Positions 1-5,868 of a DNA stretch of 6,689 nucleotides are shown here, in pieces. Each line of letters begins with the position of its first letter. The stretch's first letter is position 1. The DNA lies in the NCBI GenBank assembly GCA_944392065.1, contig CALXVO010000065.1, forward strand, positions 1 to 6,689, given 5' to 3'. The position numbers and the translations under genes were made by a program. The DNA is from an uncultured Clostridia bacterium. GTDB lineage: Bacteria; Bacillota; Clostridia; TANB77; CAG-508. Under the pieces are notes generated by a model, which saw only the letters and a program-made list of their open reading frames with translations, was not told where the DNA came from and did no database searches.

Positions 1-288
1 CATTACCAAATTATAATTTTTAAAATTCTAAATATTTATAAATTAAAATTTAAAATTTTTTATAAATTTCTATAAATATTTTTTTAATCCTAAAATTTAT
101 TTTTATATTTAAAAAAGTTTTTATTTATAAATTTATTATTTTCAGATTAAAGATTGCACAAAATTTTATTTAATATATTTTCATAGTTATTATATATTTA
201 AAAATGTGCTATCCCCCTACTCTACCGTTTTTATAAAATAAAAACGATTAGTTGTATTTCAAACTAATCTATAAATTGTAATTTGTTA
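1..288. other. AT-rich non-coding region
   Basis: No reading frame with a credible start and ribosome binding site is visible. Roughly the first 205 bases are almost entirely A and T, with runs of both. The slightly GC-richer part (about 205-270) carries the two adjoining hairpins described under the terminator entry. No tRNA, rRNA or known riboswitch core was recognised. Confidence 0.6.
235..269 (-). terminator. Rho-independent terminator of the small membrane protein gene
   Basis: Read on the minus strand, GATTAGTT (269-262) pairs perfectly with AACTAATC (253-246) across an 8-nt loop, and the stem is followed at once by GTTTTTATTTT (245-235). It starts 20 bases beyond the stop codon of the 289-483 gene. 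The stem is AT-rich, so it may be weak. A second perfect stem, CGTTTTTAT (226-234) with ATAAAAACG (238-246), adjoins it and shares base 246, so the two cannot both form completely. Confidence 0.6.
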
Positions 289-483
289 TTAAATGATTGA
301 GAAAACAATTAATAAAATTCCTACTATTACAAAAATGCCACCCCATACTCTAAGAACAACTTTCATTTTAGGATTCTTTAATAATTTATCTGGAATTCTA
401 GGGCTTTTAAGCCTCATAAAAAATTGAGGAACTAAAAGCATAAAAATTGCAACTATTGTAATTAAAATTCCTGTAATTAACAT
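289..483 (-). CDS. Small two-helix membrane protein, 64 aa
   Basis: The encoded protein is short, hydrophobic and basic, with no enzyme motif. It shows two predicted membrane helices, about residues 2-22 and 44-63. They are joined by a positively charged loop (RLKSPRIPDKLLKNPKMK), which would favour a cytoplasmic loop and both ends outside. The ATG at 481-483 is well supported: AGGAGG lies at 495-490 on the minus strand, six bases upstream. The gene stands alone, with its own terminator at 235-269 and a possible promoter about 40 bases upstream. The layout, helix-loop-helix with a Pro/Phe-containing turn after helix 1, resembles small uncharacterised Firmicutes membrane proteins such as the DUF6199 type, but I cannot confirm the family. 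Function unknown. Confidence 0.75.
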   Translation of the reverse strand: MLITGILITIVAIFMLLVPQFFMRLKSPRIPDKLLKNPKMKVVLRVWGGIFVIVGILLIVFSII

Positions 484-521
484 ACAATACCTCCTACTTA
501 TAAATTACTATATTTTGCTTT

Positions 522-549
522 ATTATATTCTAAACATTCTTTCTTACAG
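522..549 (-). promoter_or_regulatory. Possible sigma-A promoter of the small membrane protein gene
   Basis: On the minus strand a perfect TATAAT lies at 527-522, about 40 bases before the ATG at 483. The best -35 at normal spacing is CTGTAA (549-544), a poor match to TTGACA. In DNA this AT-rich a TATAAT can arise by chance, so support comes mainly from its position. Confidence 0.3.
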
Positions 550-636
550 CTAAAATATTAATTTTCAGATAAAAGTTTTATTAGTCTAGTATTTTTTTTC
601 AATATATCTTTAAATCGTTATAAAAATATAACAGTT

Positions 637-676
637 TTATTTCCCAAAATCAAGTTTTTTTATTTTTGGGAAATAA
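637..676. repeat. 13-bp perfect inverted repeat (hairpin)
   Basis: TTATTTCCCAAAA (637-649) is the exact reverse complement of TTTTGGGAAATAA (664-676), with a 14-base T-rich loop. Neither side is followed by a clear T-run, so it is not a typical terminator. It could be a protein-binding palindrome or the hairpin of an untranslated RNA. No neighbouring gene end explains it. Confidence 0.5.
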
Positions 677-929
677 TTATATATTATATTGAAAACTAAG
701 AATTTTATACATAAAAAGGTAGCCATTATCAAAGTTTTGTGCAATTTGGTATAGGAGTAAAATAGAAAGTACCTGTTTCAAGTACCTCCCTTTCAAAATC
801 AGCAATTCGTTGCTATGAACCTATTATAGCTATATTTTATAGACAATAAATTTTCTTTTTTGGCTTAGAATTTACTTTATATTAGAAATTATTTTTATTT
901 TACCATATAGCTGTAAAAAAACAAAAAAT

Positions 930-959
930 TTGCTATTATTAAAAGAACTATGATATAAT
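930..959 (+). promoter_or_regulatory. Extended -10 promoter for the recombinase/ligase operon
   Basis: A perfect TATAAT (954-959) is preceded by TG at 951-952, one base before the hexamer, which makes an extended -10 element. The -35 candidate TTGCTA (930-935) matches four of six consensus bases with an 18-bp spacer. Transcription would begin near 966, giving a leader of about 94 nt that contains the whole 983-1043 inverted repeat cluster. Confidence 0.6.
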
Positions 960-982
960 AAAGGCATTCTAGTAAATTCTAC

Positions 983-1043
983 TTTTCCTAATTGGGGACA
1001 GGCACCAATTAGGAAAATCGGGACAAAAAAGCCTGTCCCCAAT
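983..1043. repeat. Nested, mutually exclusive inverted repeats (REP-like element)
   Basis: Three perfect stems overlap here. Stem 1 pairs TTTTCCTAATTGG (983-995) with CCAATTAGGAAAA (1005-1017), 13 bp. Stem 2 pairs ATTGGGGACAGGC (991-1003) with GCCTGTCCCCAAT (1031-1043), 13 bp. Stem 3 pairs GGGACA (1020-1025) with TGTCCC (1034-1039), 6 bp. Stems 1 and 3 can form together; stem 2 excludes both. The GGGGACAGGCACC core resembles, from memory, repeats associated with REP-type tyrosine transposases in Firmicutes and other bacteria. It is clearly GC-richer than its surroundings. It ends one base before the ribosome binding site of the recombinase gene (AGAGGTGA, 1045-1052), so it could be an inserted repeat, a leader switch, or both. 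Confidence 0.7.
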
Positions 1044-1059
1044 CAGAGGTGAAAATTAT

Positions 1060-2053
1060 ATGATAAATCCAGATCAAAATCCTGAATTTGTTAACTCGTT
1101 TTTAGATTATTCTATTACTATTCTAAATAAGTCTCCAAATTCAGTGAAAGAATATAATTATGATTTAAATATGTTTTTAAAATATATGAAAATTCATTTT
1201 AAGTTAACAAATGAAAAAGATTTTAAAAAAATTTCAATTAAAGATTTTAGTTTAGATACATTAAAACGAATTACTTTAGATGATATTCATGCCTTTCTCT
1301 CCTACCTTGCTCTTAATCAGCGGTAGTAAGCCTGCTACAAGGGCTAGAAAGATTTCGACAATACGTATCTTTTTCTCTTATTTATCGCAGAAAGCGAATT
1401 TAATAGAAAGTAATCCTGCTCAAAACCTAGAGACGCCAAAGCTTGACAGGCGTTTACCTAAATATCTATCATTGGATGACAGTAGAAAATTATTAGATGT
1501 TAGCGAAAACGATGAAAATGATGAAAATAAAGAGCGCGATTTTGCTATCATTACCCTATTTCTTAATTGTGGATTACGTTTGTCGGAGTTAGTGGGTATT
1601 AATTTACAAGATATTGATTTTAATGAATATAAAATGAATGTTATTGGTAAAGGAAACAAAGAACGTACTATATACCTAAATAAAGCTTGTATAGATGCGA
1701 TAAAGATGTATATTAGTGTTCGACCAACAGAAGGTCTTAAAAATGATTCTAAAGCTTCTAACAAAGCACTATTTTTGAGTAAAAGACGTGAGCGTATTAG
1801 TAATCGAACAGTACAATATATAGTAGAAAAAGAATTAAAAAAAGCTGGTCTTGATACTTCTAAATATTCTACACATAAATTAAGACATACTGCTGCCACT
1901 TTAATGTATCAGTATGGACAAGTTGATATTCGTGCTTTACAAGAATTATTAGGACATAAAAGTATATCTACTACTGAAATTTATACTCATGTAAGTAACG
2001 AGCAAGTAAGAAATGCTGTAGAGAACAATCCTCTAGCTGGTTATAATAAATAA
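1060..2053 (+). pseudogene. Xer-type tyrosine recombinase, interrupted by a frameshift
   Basis: This is a site-specific DNA recombinase of the XerC/XerD family, of the kind that resolves chromosome dimers or acts as an integrase. The first frame (1060-1326, 88 codons, ATG with AGAGGTGA seven bases upstream) encodes the N-terminal core-binding domain and stops at TAG (1324-1326). Homology resumes at once in the next frame, from about 1327 to 2053. Removing one base at 1322-1324 would join the two into about 330 residues, a normal length. In that composite the catalytic set is complete: Arg173 (GLRLSEL), Lys197 (GKGNKER), His272 and Arg275 (HKLRH), His299 (LLGH), and nucleophile Tyr308 (EIYTH). 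The second frame has an ATG at 1280, but no ribosome binding site and an N-terminus that does not match the family. A recent loss-of-function mutation, a sequencing error and programmed +1 frameshifting are all possible, in my order of likelihood. I cannot decide between XerC, XerD and a dedicated integrase. Confidence 0.85.
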
Positions 2054-2065
2054 GGAGAAATACTC

Positions 2066-3388
2066 ATGATAAATAAAATAATGAACAAAACAATATATAT
2101 AATTATATTTTTAGTACCTTTATTAATAATTCCAAAAGCAATAGCTCCATCCAATATATTAAGATATACAGTTTTGCTAATTTGTGGGCTTATATTGTTG
2201 GTCTTATTGATTTTAAAAAGAAAGGAATTAAAATTTGATTTAATAGATAAAACTTTAATTGCTTACTATATTTTAATCATAGTTAGCACAATCTTTTCAA
2301 TCGATATTATAAAGTCAATATTAGGCGAAAGAACTAGATATGAAGGATTATTAACTTTTACTGTATATTTTTTAACATATTATTGTGCAAAATATTTTCT
2401 TTACTATGATAAACGACTAAAAACATTTGCTATAATTACTACTTGTATCACATCTATAATTGGAATTTTACAATATTATAATATATTCCCTTTATACTAT
2501 GTTTTTGATGTTTTTAATATATCATATAATCCTGGATTTGCATCATCAACATTTGGTAATACTAATTTATTTGGCAGTTTTCTAGCAATGGCTGTAACAG
2601 CCTTTATGGCATTATATATAATAAGAAGTAATAAAATATACTTATTAGTCAGTTATTTAACTTTTTATGTATTACTTCTTACTGCAACTAGAAGTGCATG
2701 GGTTGGAGTGGCATTTGCATCAATTTTTGGTATTATATATGTTATAAAAAACAGAAAAAAAGAAATTATTAAAAGAGCAATTCATATTATTATTGGTTTT
2801 ATCCTTATTTTTACATGGATATTATTTCCAGCAAATTTTATTACTAATTCATTGCCTCACTATTCCAAAATAATGTCCTTAAGTAATAGACTTGAATTAG
2901 TAAATAATGAGATGAAAATAGCCCTAGAAACTGGAGAGTTGAAGGAAAGCTTTGGTAGTGGTAGAATTGGAATTTGGATAATGGTTCTTAAGGTAATTGC
3001 TATAAACCCTATGCTTGGCTCAGGACCTGATACATTAGCCAAATCCTTAATATATAATCTACCTTTCGATACTATTAACTATATAGAAAAAACAAATACT
3101 TATATAGATAAAGCCCATAATGACTATTTACAGATTGCCGCAACTATTGGTATTCCTGCACTAATAATATATTTAGCTTTTCTAGCACAAATATTGGCCA
3201 AACAAAAGAATATGTTTAGGGATAACACCACTTTTATATTAGTTATACCAATTATTGCCTATCTTGTTCAAGTATTTTTTAATATTAGCACAATAAGTGT
3301 TGCACCAATATTTTGGATGCTTTTAGGAGTGGTTCAAAACCAACAGTTTAAAGATGCATTAACACAGAAAAAATTATTAGAAGTATAA
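2066..3388 (+). CDS. O-antigen ligase/polymerase family membrane protein, 440 aa
   Basis: This is a polytopic membrane protein of the Wzy/WaaL type, which joins or polymerises lipid-linked glycans on the outer face of the membrane. About twelve membrane helices are visible: roughly nine before residue 256, then a large outside loop (about 256-350), then three more. Family signatures are ERTRYEG (88-94), FGNTNLFGS (163-171), TATRSAW (206-212), SGRIGIW (298-304), the segment NPMLGSGPDT (314-323), and HNDYLQIAATIGIP (351-364). The last two flank the usual active-site loop. The ATG at 2066 has AGGAG at 2053-2057, eight bases upstream, overlapping the TAA of the recombinase gene, so the two are probably cotranscribed. 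In a Gram-positive cell the acceptor would be a wall or surface glycan rather than lipopolysaccharide; the actual substrate cannot be read from the sequence. No glycosyltransferase genes are adjacent. Confidence 0.85.
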   Translation: MINKIMNKTIYIIIFLVPLLIIPKAIAPSNILRYTVLLICGLILLVLLILKRKELKFDLIDKTLIAYYILIIVSTIFSIDIIKSILGERTRYEGLLTFTVYFLTYYCAKYFLYYDKRLKTFAIITTCITSIIGILQYYNIFPLYYVFDVFNISYNPGFASSTFGNTNLFGSFLAMAVTAFMALYIIRSNKIYLLVSYLTFYVLLLTATRSAWVGVAFASIFGIIYVIKNRKKEIIKRAIHIIIGFILIFTWILFPANFITNSLPHYSKIMSLSNRLELVNNEMKIALETGELKESFGSGRIGIWIMVLKVIAINPMLGSGPDTLAKSLIYNLPFDTINYIEKTNTYIDKAHNDYLQIAATIGIPALIIYLAFLAQILAKQKNMFRDNTTFILVIPIIAYLVQVFFNISTISVAPIFWMLLGVVQNQQFKDALTQKKLLEV

Positions 3389-3466
3389 AAGTCATTTGTA
3401 AAGTCAGTCCTTAATTGTGGCGAAATACATGTCAGTCGATTTGCTCGGACAGCTAGTTGTAACCAC

Positions 3467-3534
3467 GTTGTATACGGAAAAATCGTTAAAAAATACTGAA
3501 ATAACAAAGAAAAAGTCGATTTTTCCTATACAAC
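3467..3534. repeat. Imperfect 18-bp inverted repeat in a GC-richer patch
   Basis: The arm at 3467-3485 (GTTGTATACGGAAAAATCG) is the reverse complement of the arm at 3517-3534 apart from one extra base in the left arm. The loop is 31 bases. The 70 bases before it (about 3400-3466) are noticeably richer in G and C than the neighbourhood and hold a direct repeat GTCAGTC (3403-3409, 3431-3437). No coding frame is evident. It may be a decayed miniature mobile element or part of a transcription end between the converging genes. Confidence 0.5.
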
Positions 3535-3541
3535 AAGAATT

Positions 3542-3573
3542 AAGTCCCCTTCTACATTCCTAGAAAGGGACTT
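3542..3573. terminator. Bidirectional terminator between converging genes
   Basis: AAGTCCC (3542-3548) pairs with GGGACTT (3567-3573). After one mismatch, TTCT (3550-3553) pairs with AGAA (3562-3565), leaving an 8-base loop. It sits 8 bases beyond the dpaB stop and about 150 bases beyond the ligase stop. The flanks are only moderately T-rich: TTTCTAAATT on the plus side, TTAATTCTTGTTG on the minus side. The position between two converging genes is the best support. Confidence 0.6.
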
Positions 3574-3580
3574 TCTAAAT

Positions 3581-4162
3581 TCATAATAGAATTGGTTCTA
3601 TTTGTTCTCTATCTAGAGCTTTTTCGATAGTAGGTATTAAATATTTAAAATCAGCAACAAGGGAACGTGGCTTAGTAATAGGATTATCTTGTTTAAATGG
3701 TACAAAAAAATAATTAGTTCTATTGAGTAATTTACCTATATTTTCTGCACTTCCGGATAATCCGTCATTTGTAGATATCGCAAGTACAACAGGATTATTA
3801 TTTCTTAAATGGGATTTTGCTGCCATAAGCACTGGCGAATCTGTTATTCCATTAGCAAGCTTTGCAATTGTATTGCCAGAGCAAGGAGCAATAACCATGA
3901 TATCTGTTAATCTTTTAGGTCCAATTGGCTCTGCACCTTGAATAGTATGAATAATTTCTTCTTTTTCTGTAATTTCTTTTATTTCTTTGATAAATTCCTC
4001 TGCTTTTCCAAATTTCGTATCTAAATGATAGGAATTAAATGACATAATTGGAACAATATCTGCTTTTTCTTTTTTTATCTCTTTTAATTCTTCTATTACT
4101 TTTTTAAAGGTACAAAAAGATCCTGTGAGGGCAAATCCAATTTTCTTTCCTTCTAATTTCAA
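3581..4162 (-). CDS. dpaB: Dipicolinate synthase subunit B (SpoVFB)
   Basis: DpaB is the flavoprotein-like subunit that with DpaA makes dipicolinic acid from a lysine-pathway intermediate in the mother cell during late sporulation; the product accumulates in the spore core as the calcium chelate. The sequence matches the family end to end: GKKIGFALTGSFCT near the N-terminus, DTKFGKAEEFI, the flavoprotein-type APCSGNTIAKLANG, TDSPVLMAAKSHLRNN, AISTNDGLSG and the C-terminal FVPFKQDNP. The length, about 193 residues, is normal. The frame opens with GTG at 4171, but AAGGAAGTG (4177-4169) then overlaps the start. TTG at 4162, six bases after that Shine-Dalgarno, is the better start and gives MKLEGKKIGFA, like known homologues. 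No dpaA lies next to it in this window; upstream are an unrecognised small gene and ackA. An inverted repeat and a sigma-K-like promoter overlap its leader. Confidence 0.92.
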   Translation of the reverse strand: MKLEGKKIGFALTGSFCTFKKVIEELKEIKKEKADIVPIMSFNSYHLDTKFGKAEEFIKEIKEITEKEEIIHTIQGAEPIGPKRLTDIMVIAPCSGNTIAKLANGITDSPVLMAAKSHLRNNNPVVLAISTNDGLSGSAENIGKLLNRTNYFFVPFKQDNPITKPRSLVADFKYLIPTIEKALDREQIEPILL

Positions 4163-4231
4163 AAACAACACTTCCTTTCTAAAAACATATTTATATATAA
4201 TATGCTATTATGTAAAGTGAAGTGTTGTTTT
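4162..4231 (-). promoter_or_regulatory. Inverted repeat able to hide the dpaB ribosome binding site
   Basis: Thirteen bases at 4162-4174 are the exact reverse complement of 4219-4231. After one bulged base (4218), four more pairs form (4175-4178 with 4214-4217). The spacer (4179-4213) is almost pure A/T. In a minus-strand transcript starting upstream of 4231, the 3' arm contains the whole Shine-Dalgarno AAGGAAGTG and abuts the TTG start, so translation would be blocked. The repeat could instead be a binding site for a dimeric regulator. Confidence 0.6.
4196..4224 (-). promoter_or_regulatory. Candidate sigma-K promoter of dpaB
   Basis: On the minus strand CATATTATA (4204-4196) fits the sigma-K -10 pattern CATAnnnTA. 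CACT (4224-4221) fits three of four positions of the -35 pattern mACm, with the expected 16-base gap. Transcription would start near 4190, between the arms of the inverted repeat. Sigma-K control of dipicolinate synthase is established in Bacillus. AT-rich DNA makes chance matches likely, so this rests on pattern, spacing and gene identity together. Confidence 0.45.
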
Positions 4232-4294
4232 GTTAGAATTTAAGAAAACTCAATGTTGCAAATATTTTTAAAGTCCATACAGTGATGTTCTATT

Positions 4295-4480
4295 CTATGA
4301 AATATATCCTTCTATGATATTTTTTACTTTAGGTAAAAGATAATGGCTTCCTCCCCTATTTTCTACATTTTCTATCATGTTGATAGTAAGTAATTGTTCA
4401 TCTTCATCATCGCTAATTACAATAACACTAACTATAATTCCTACTTTTTTTGAACTTTTTTTATTATTTTCTTCTTCCAT
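4295..4480 (-). CDS. Hypothetical small protein, 61 aa
   Basis: I do not recognise this gene. The ATG at 4480-4478 has a good ribosome binding site, AAAGGGGGA (4494-4486 on the minus strand), five to six bases upstream, which is the main reason to accept it. The protein starts with a charged stretch (MEEENNKKSSKK), then a short hydrophobic strand (VGIIVSVIVI, about residues 13-22), an acidic run (SDDEDEQ), and a mixed tail ending at residue 61. The hydrophobic part is too short for a sure membrane anchor; a small soluble fold is as likely. It lies 58 bases downstream of ackA and is probably read from the same transcript. No clear terminator follows, so transcription may run on towards dpaB. 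It could be the remnant of a longer gene. Confidence 0.5.
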   Translation of the reverse strand: MEEENNKKSSKKVGIIVSVIVISDDEDEQLLTINMIENVENRGGSHYLLPKVKNIIEGYIS

Positions 4481-4538
4481 TTAAATCCCCCTTTTGTTAT
4501 ACAATAAGGTTAGGCATCCTTAGGCTGTGCATATTTTC

Positions 4539-5729
4539 TTATTTTACTAAATCTCTTGTTTCTCTTGCTATCATTAACTCCTCGTTTGTAGGAACAACAT
4601 ATACTTTTACTTTGGAATCTGGTGTTGAAATTTCTACTTCTTCTCCTCTGCAATTGTTCTTTTCTTCATCTATTTTTACCCCTAAAAATCCAAGGTAATC
4701 ACAAATTTCTTTTCTAACAGCAATTCCATTTTCGCCAATTCCAGCCTCAAAAGTAATAACATCTACTCCATTCATTTGAGCAGCAAATCTTCCTATATAT
4801 CCCGCAACTTGATATACAAAATTATCGATAGCAAGCTGTGCTCTTTTATTTCCTTCTTTTGCAGCAGCTTCAATATCTCTATCATCAATGCTTACACCGG
4901 ATAAACCTAATTTTCCAGATTTTTTATTGAGTAGTGTTTCCATATCTGCTGGTGAAATATTTTCTTTTTCCATTAAGAAAGTTACTACGGATGGATCTAA
5001 ATCTCCTGATCTTGATCCCATTGGAACACCTGCAAGTGGTGTTAGTCCCATAGAAGTATCTACAGATTTACCATTCATTACGGCACATAAACTTGCTCCT
5101 TGTCCTAAATGGCAAGAAATGATTTTTAAGTCCTCTATTGGTTTATTCATTATTTCTGCAACTCTTTGTGATACAAATTTATGAGATGTTCCATGTGCAC
5201 CATATTTACGAATTTTATATTTTTCATAATATTCATAAGGAATGGCATACATATATGCTTTTTCTGGCATTGTTTGATGGAAAGCAGTGTCAAATACAAC
5301 TACATTTGGCTTTCCTGGTAGTTCTTTTTGACAAGCGTAAATTCCTTGTAAGTGTGCAGGATTGTGTAAAGGAGCAAATTTGATTGCCTCTTCAATTCCT
5401 TTTATTACTTCGTCATCTACTAATACTGATTTTGTGAATTTATCTCCACCATGCACAATTCTGTGTCCTATGGCATCTATTTCATCTAAGCTTGAAATAA
5501 CACCATAATCTTTATGCAATAATTGTTCAATAACCAATTCCATTCCTTCTGAATGGTTTTTAATATTTTTTTCTATTTTATATTTCTGGTCTCCTAGGCG
5601 GTGAGTTAGAAAAGAACCATCAATTCCTATTCTTTCTAAATATCCTTTTGCCATAACTTCTTCTGTTTCCATATCAATTAATTGATATTTTAATGATGAA
5701 CTTCCACAGTTTACTACTAAAATTTTCAT
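4539..5729 (-). CDS. ackA: Acetate kinase
   Basis: AckA catalyses the reversible transfer of phosphate between acetyl phosphate and ADP, giving acetate and ATP (EC 2.7.2.1) in the cytoplasm; this is the energy-yielding last step of acetate fermentation. The protein has 396 residues, the usual length, and both halves of the ASKHA fold. Residues corresponding to the active site of the Methanosarcina enzyme are all present: Asn7 (NCGSSSLKY), Arg90 (GHRIVHGG), His122 (LHNPAH), catalytic Asp147 (FDTAFHQTMP), His179 (GAHGTSH), His207 (SCHLGQGAS), Arg240 (GSRSGDLDP) and Glu383 (TNEE), with EAGIGENG as a further signature. The ATG at 5729 follows AAGGAAGGA (5745-5737) at a seven-base spacing. It lies 139 bases downstream of pta on the same strand, the common pta-ackA arrangement. 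Confidence 0.98.
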   Translation of the reverse strand: MKILVVNCGSSSLKYQLIDMETEEVMAKGYLERIGIDGSFLTHRLGDQKYKIEKNIKNHSEGMELVIEQLLHKDYGVISSLDEIDAIGHRIVHGGDKFTKSVLVDDEVIKGIEEAIKFAPLHNPAHLQGIYACQKELPGKPNVVVFDTAFHQTMPEKAYMYAIPYEYYEKYKIRKYGAHGTSHKFVSQRVAEIMNKPIEDLKIISCHLGQGASLCAVMNGKSVDTSMGLTPLAGVPMGSRSGDLDPSVVTFLMEKENISPADMETLLNKKSGKLGLSGVSIDDRDIEAAAKEGNKRAQLAIDNFVYQVAGYIGRFAAQMNGVDVITFEAGIGENGIAVRKEICDYLGFLGVKIDEEKNNCRGEEVEISTPDSKVKVYVVPTNEELMIARETRDLVK

Positions 5730-5767
5730 TGTAAAATCCTTCCTTTCTTTAGGCTTAATCTATGTTT

Positions 5768-5790
5768 TTTGAAAGTAGTATTCTTTCAAA
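5768..5790. repeat. 8-bp hairpin between pta and ackA
   Basis: TTTGAAAG (5768-5775) pairs perfectly with CTTTCAAA (5783-5790) over a 7-base loop, within the pta-ackA gap. Read along the minus-strand mRNA the stem is followed by A residues, not U, so it is not a terminator. It may be an mRNA processing or stability element, or an operator. The rest of the gap (5730-5868) shows no convincing separate ackA promoter. Confidence 0.4.
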
Positions 5791-5868
5791 TTAAACCTCT
5801 ATTATTATTTCTGTCCCACATGGCAATTAACTAAATATAAGTAAGCCAGATGGAACATATAATACAAA

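Larger units (their letters stand above)
484..1059. other. Long intergenic region between divergent genes
   Basis: About 576 bases separate the small membrane protein gene (minus) from the recombinase gene (plus). Contents seen are: a possible minus promoter (522-549); a 13-bp hairpin (637-676); a less AT-rich island at about 700-830 with a small AGCAA-TTCG-TTGCT hairpin (801-814) and a 10-bp palindrome TATAGCTATA (825-834); the recombinase promoter (930-959); and the nested inverted repeats at 983-1043. No convincing gene was found. A 34-codon minus-strand frame (677-781, TTG start) has GGGAGG upstream, but only 3 bases separate it from the start. Confidence 0.6.

Noticed and set aside
153..745. 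11-bp inverted repeat ATTGCACAAAA (153-163 and 735-745) plus 10-bp direct repeat ATTTTCAGAT (138-147 and 561-570) around the small membrane protein gene
   Set aside because: The matches do not extend, the two pairs are not at common boundaries, and no transposase is present; chance in AT-rich DNA is likely.
700..800. T-box or other riboswitch suggested by GGGAGGTAC on the minus strand
   Set aside because: The conserved T-box core and stem I features are absent, and no aminoacyl-tRNA synthetase or amino acid gene follows.
1280..1326. Independent start for the recombinase C-terminal half at ATG 1280
   Set aside because: There is no ribosome binding site, and the first 14 residues do not match the family, whereas the other frame does match over the same bases.
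1420..1899. 159-codon open frame antisense to the recombinase
   Set aside because: It lies wholly inside the catalytic domain coding region on the other strand, has no family features, and reflects the codon composition of the real gene.
3723..3941. Plus-strand open frame inside dpaB
   Set aside because: It is antisense to conserved flavoprotein motifs, with no homology signal of its own.
4170..4218. Resemblance to a Xer dif site: ACTTCCT near 4170 and TTATGTAAAGT at 4208-4218
   Set aside because: Each matches half of the Bacillus dif site, but they are about 30 bases apart instead of 6, and the bases directly left of 4208 do not resemble the other half-site.
4162..4231. Phase-variable invertible promoter flanked by inverted repeats
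   Set aside because: A 35-base spacer is very short for site-specific inversion, and the repeat overlapping the ribosome binding site is better explained as an RNA hairpin.
4888..5383. Two plus-strand open frames inside ackA (4888-5184, 5138-5383)
   Set aside because: Both are antisense to conserved ackA sequence and show no recognisable domain.
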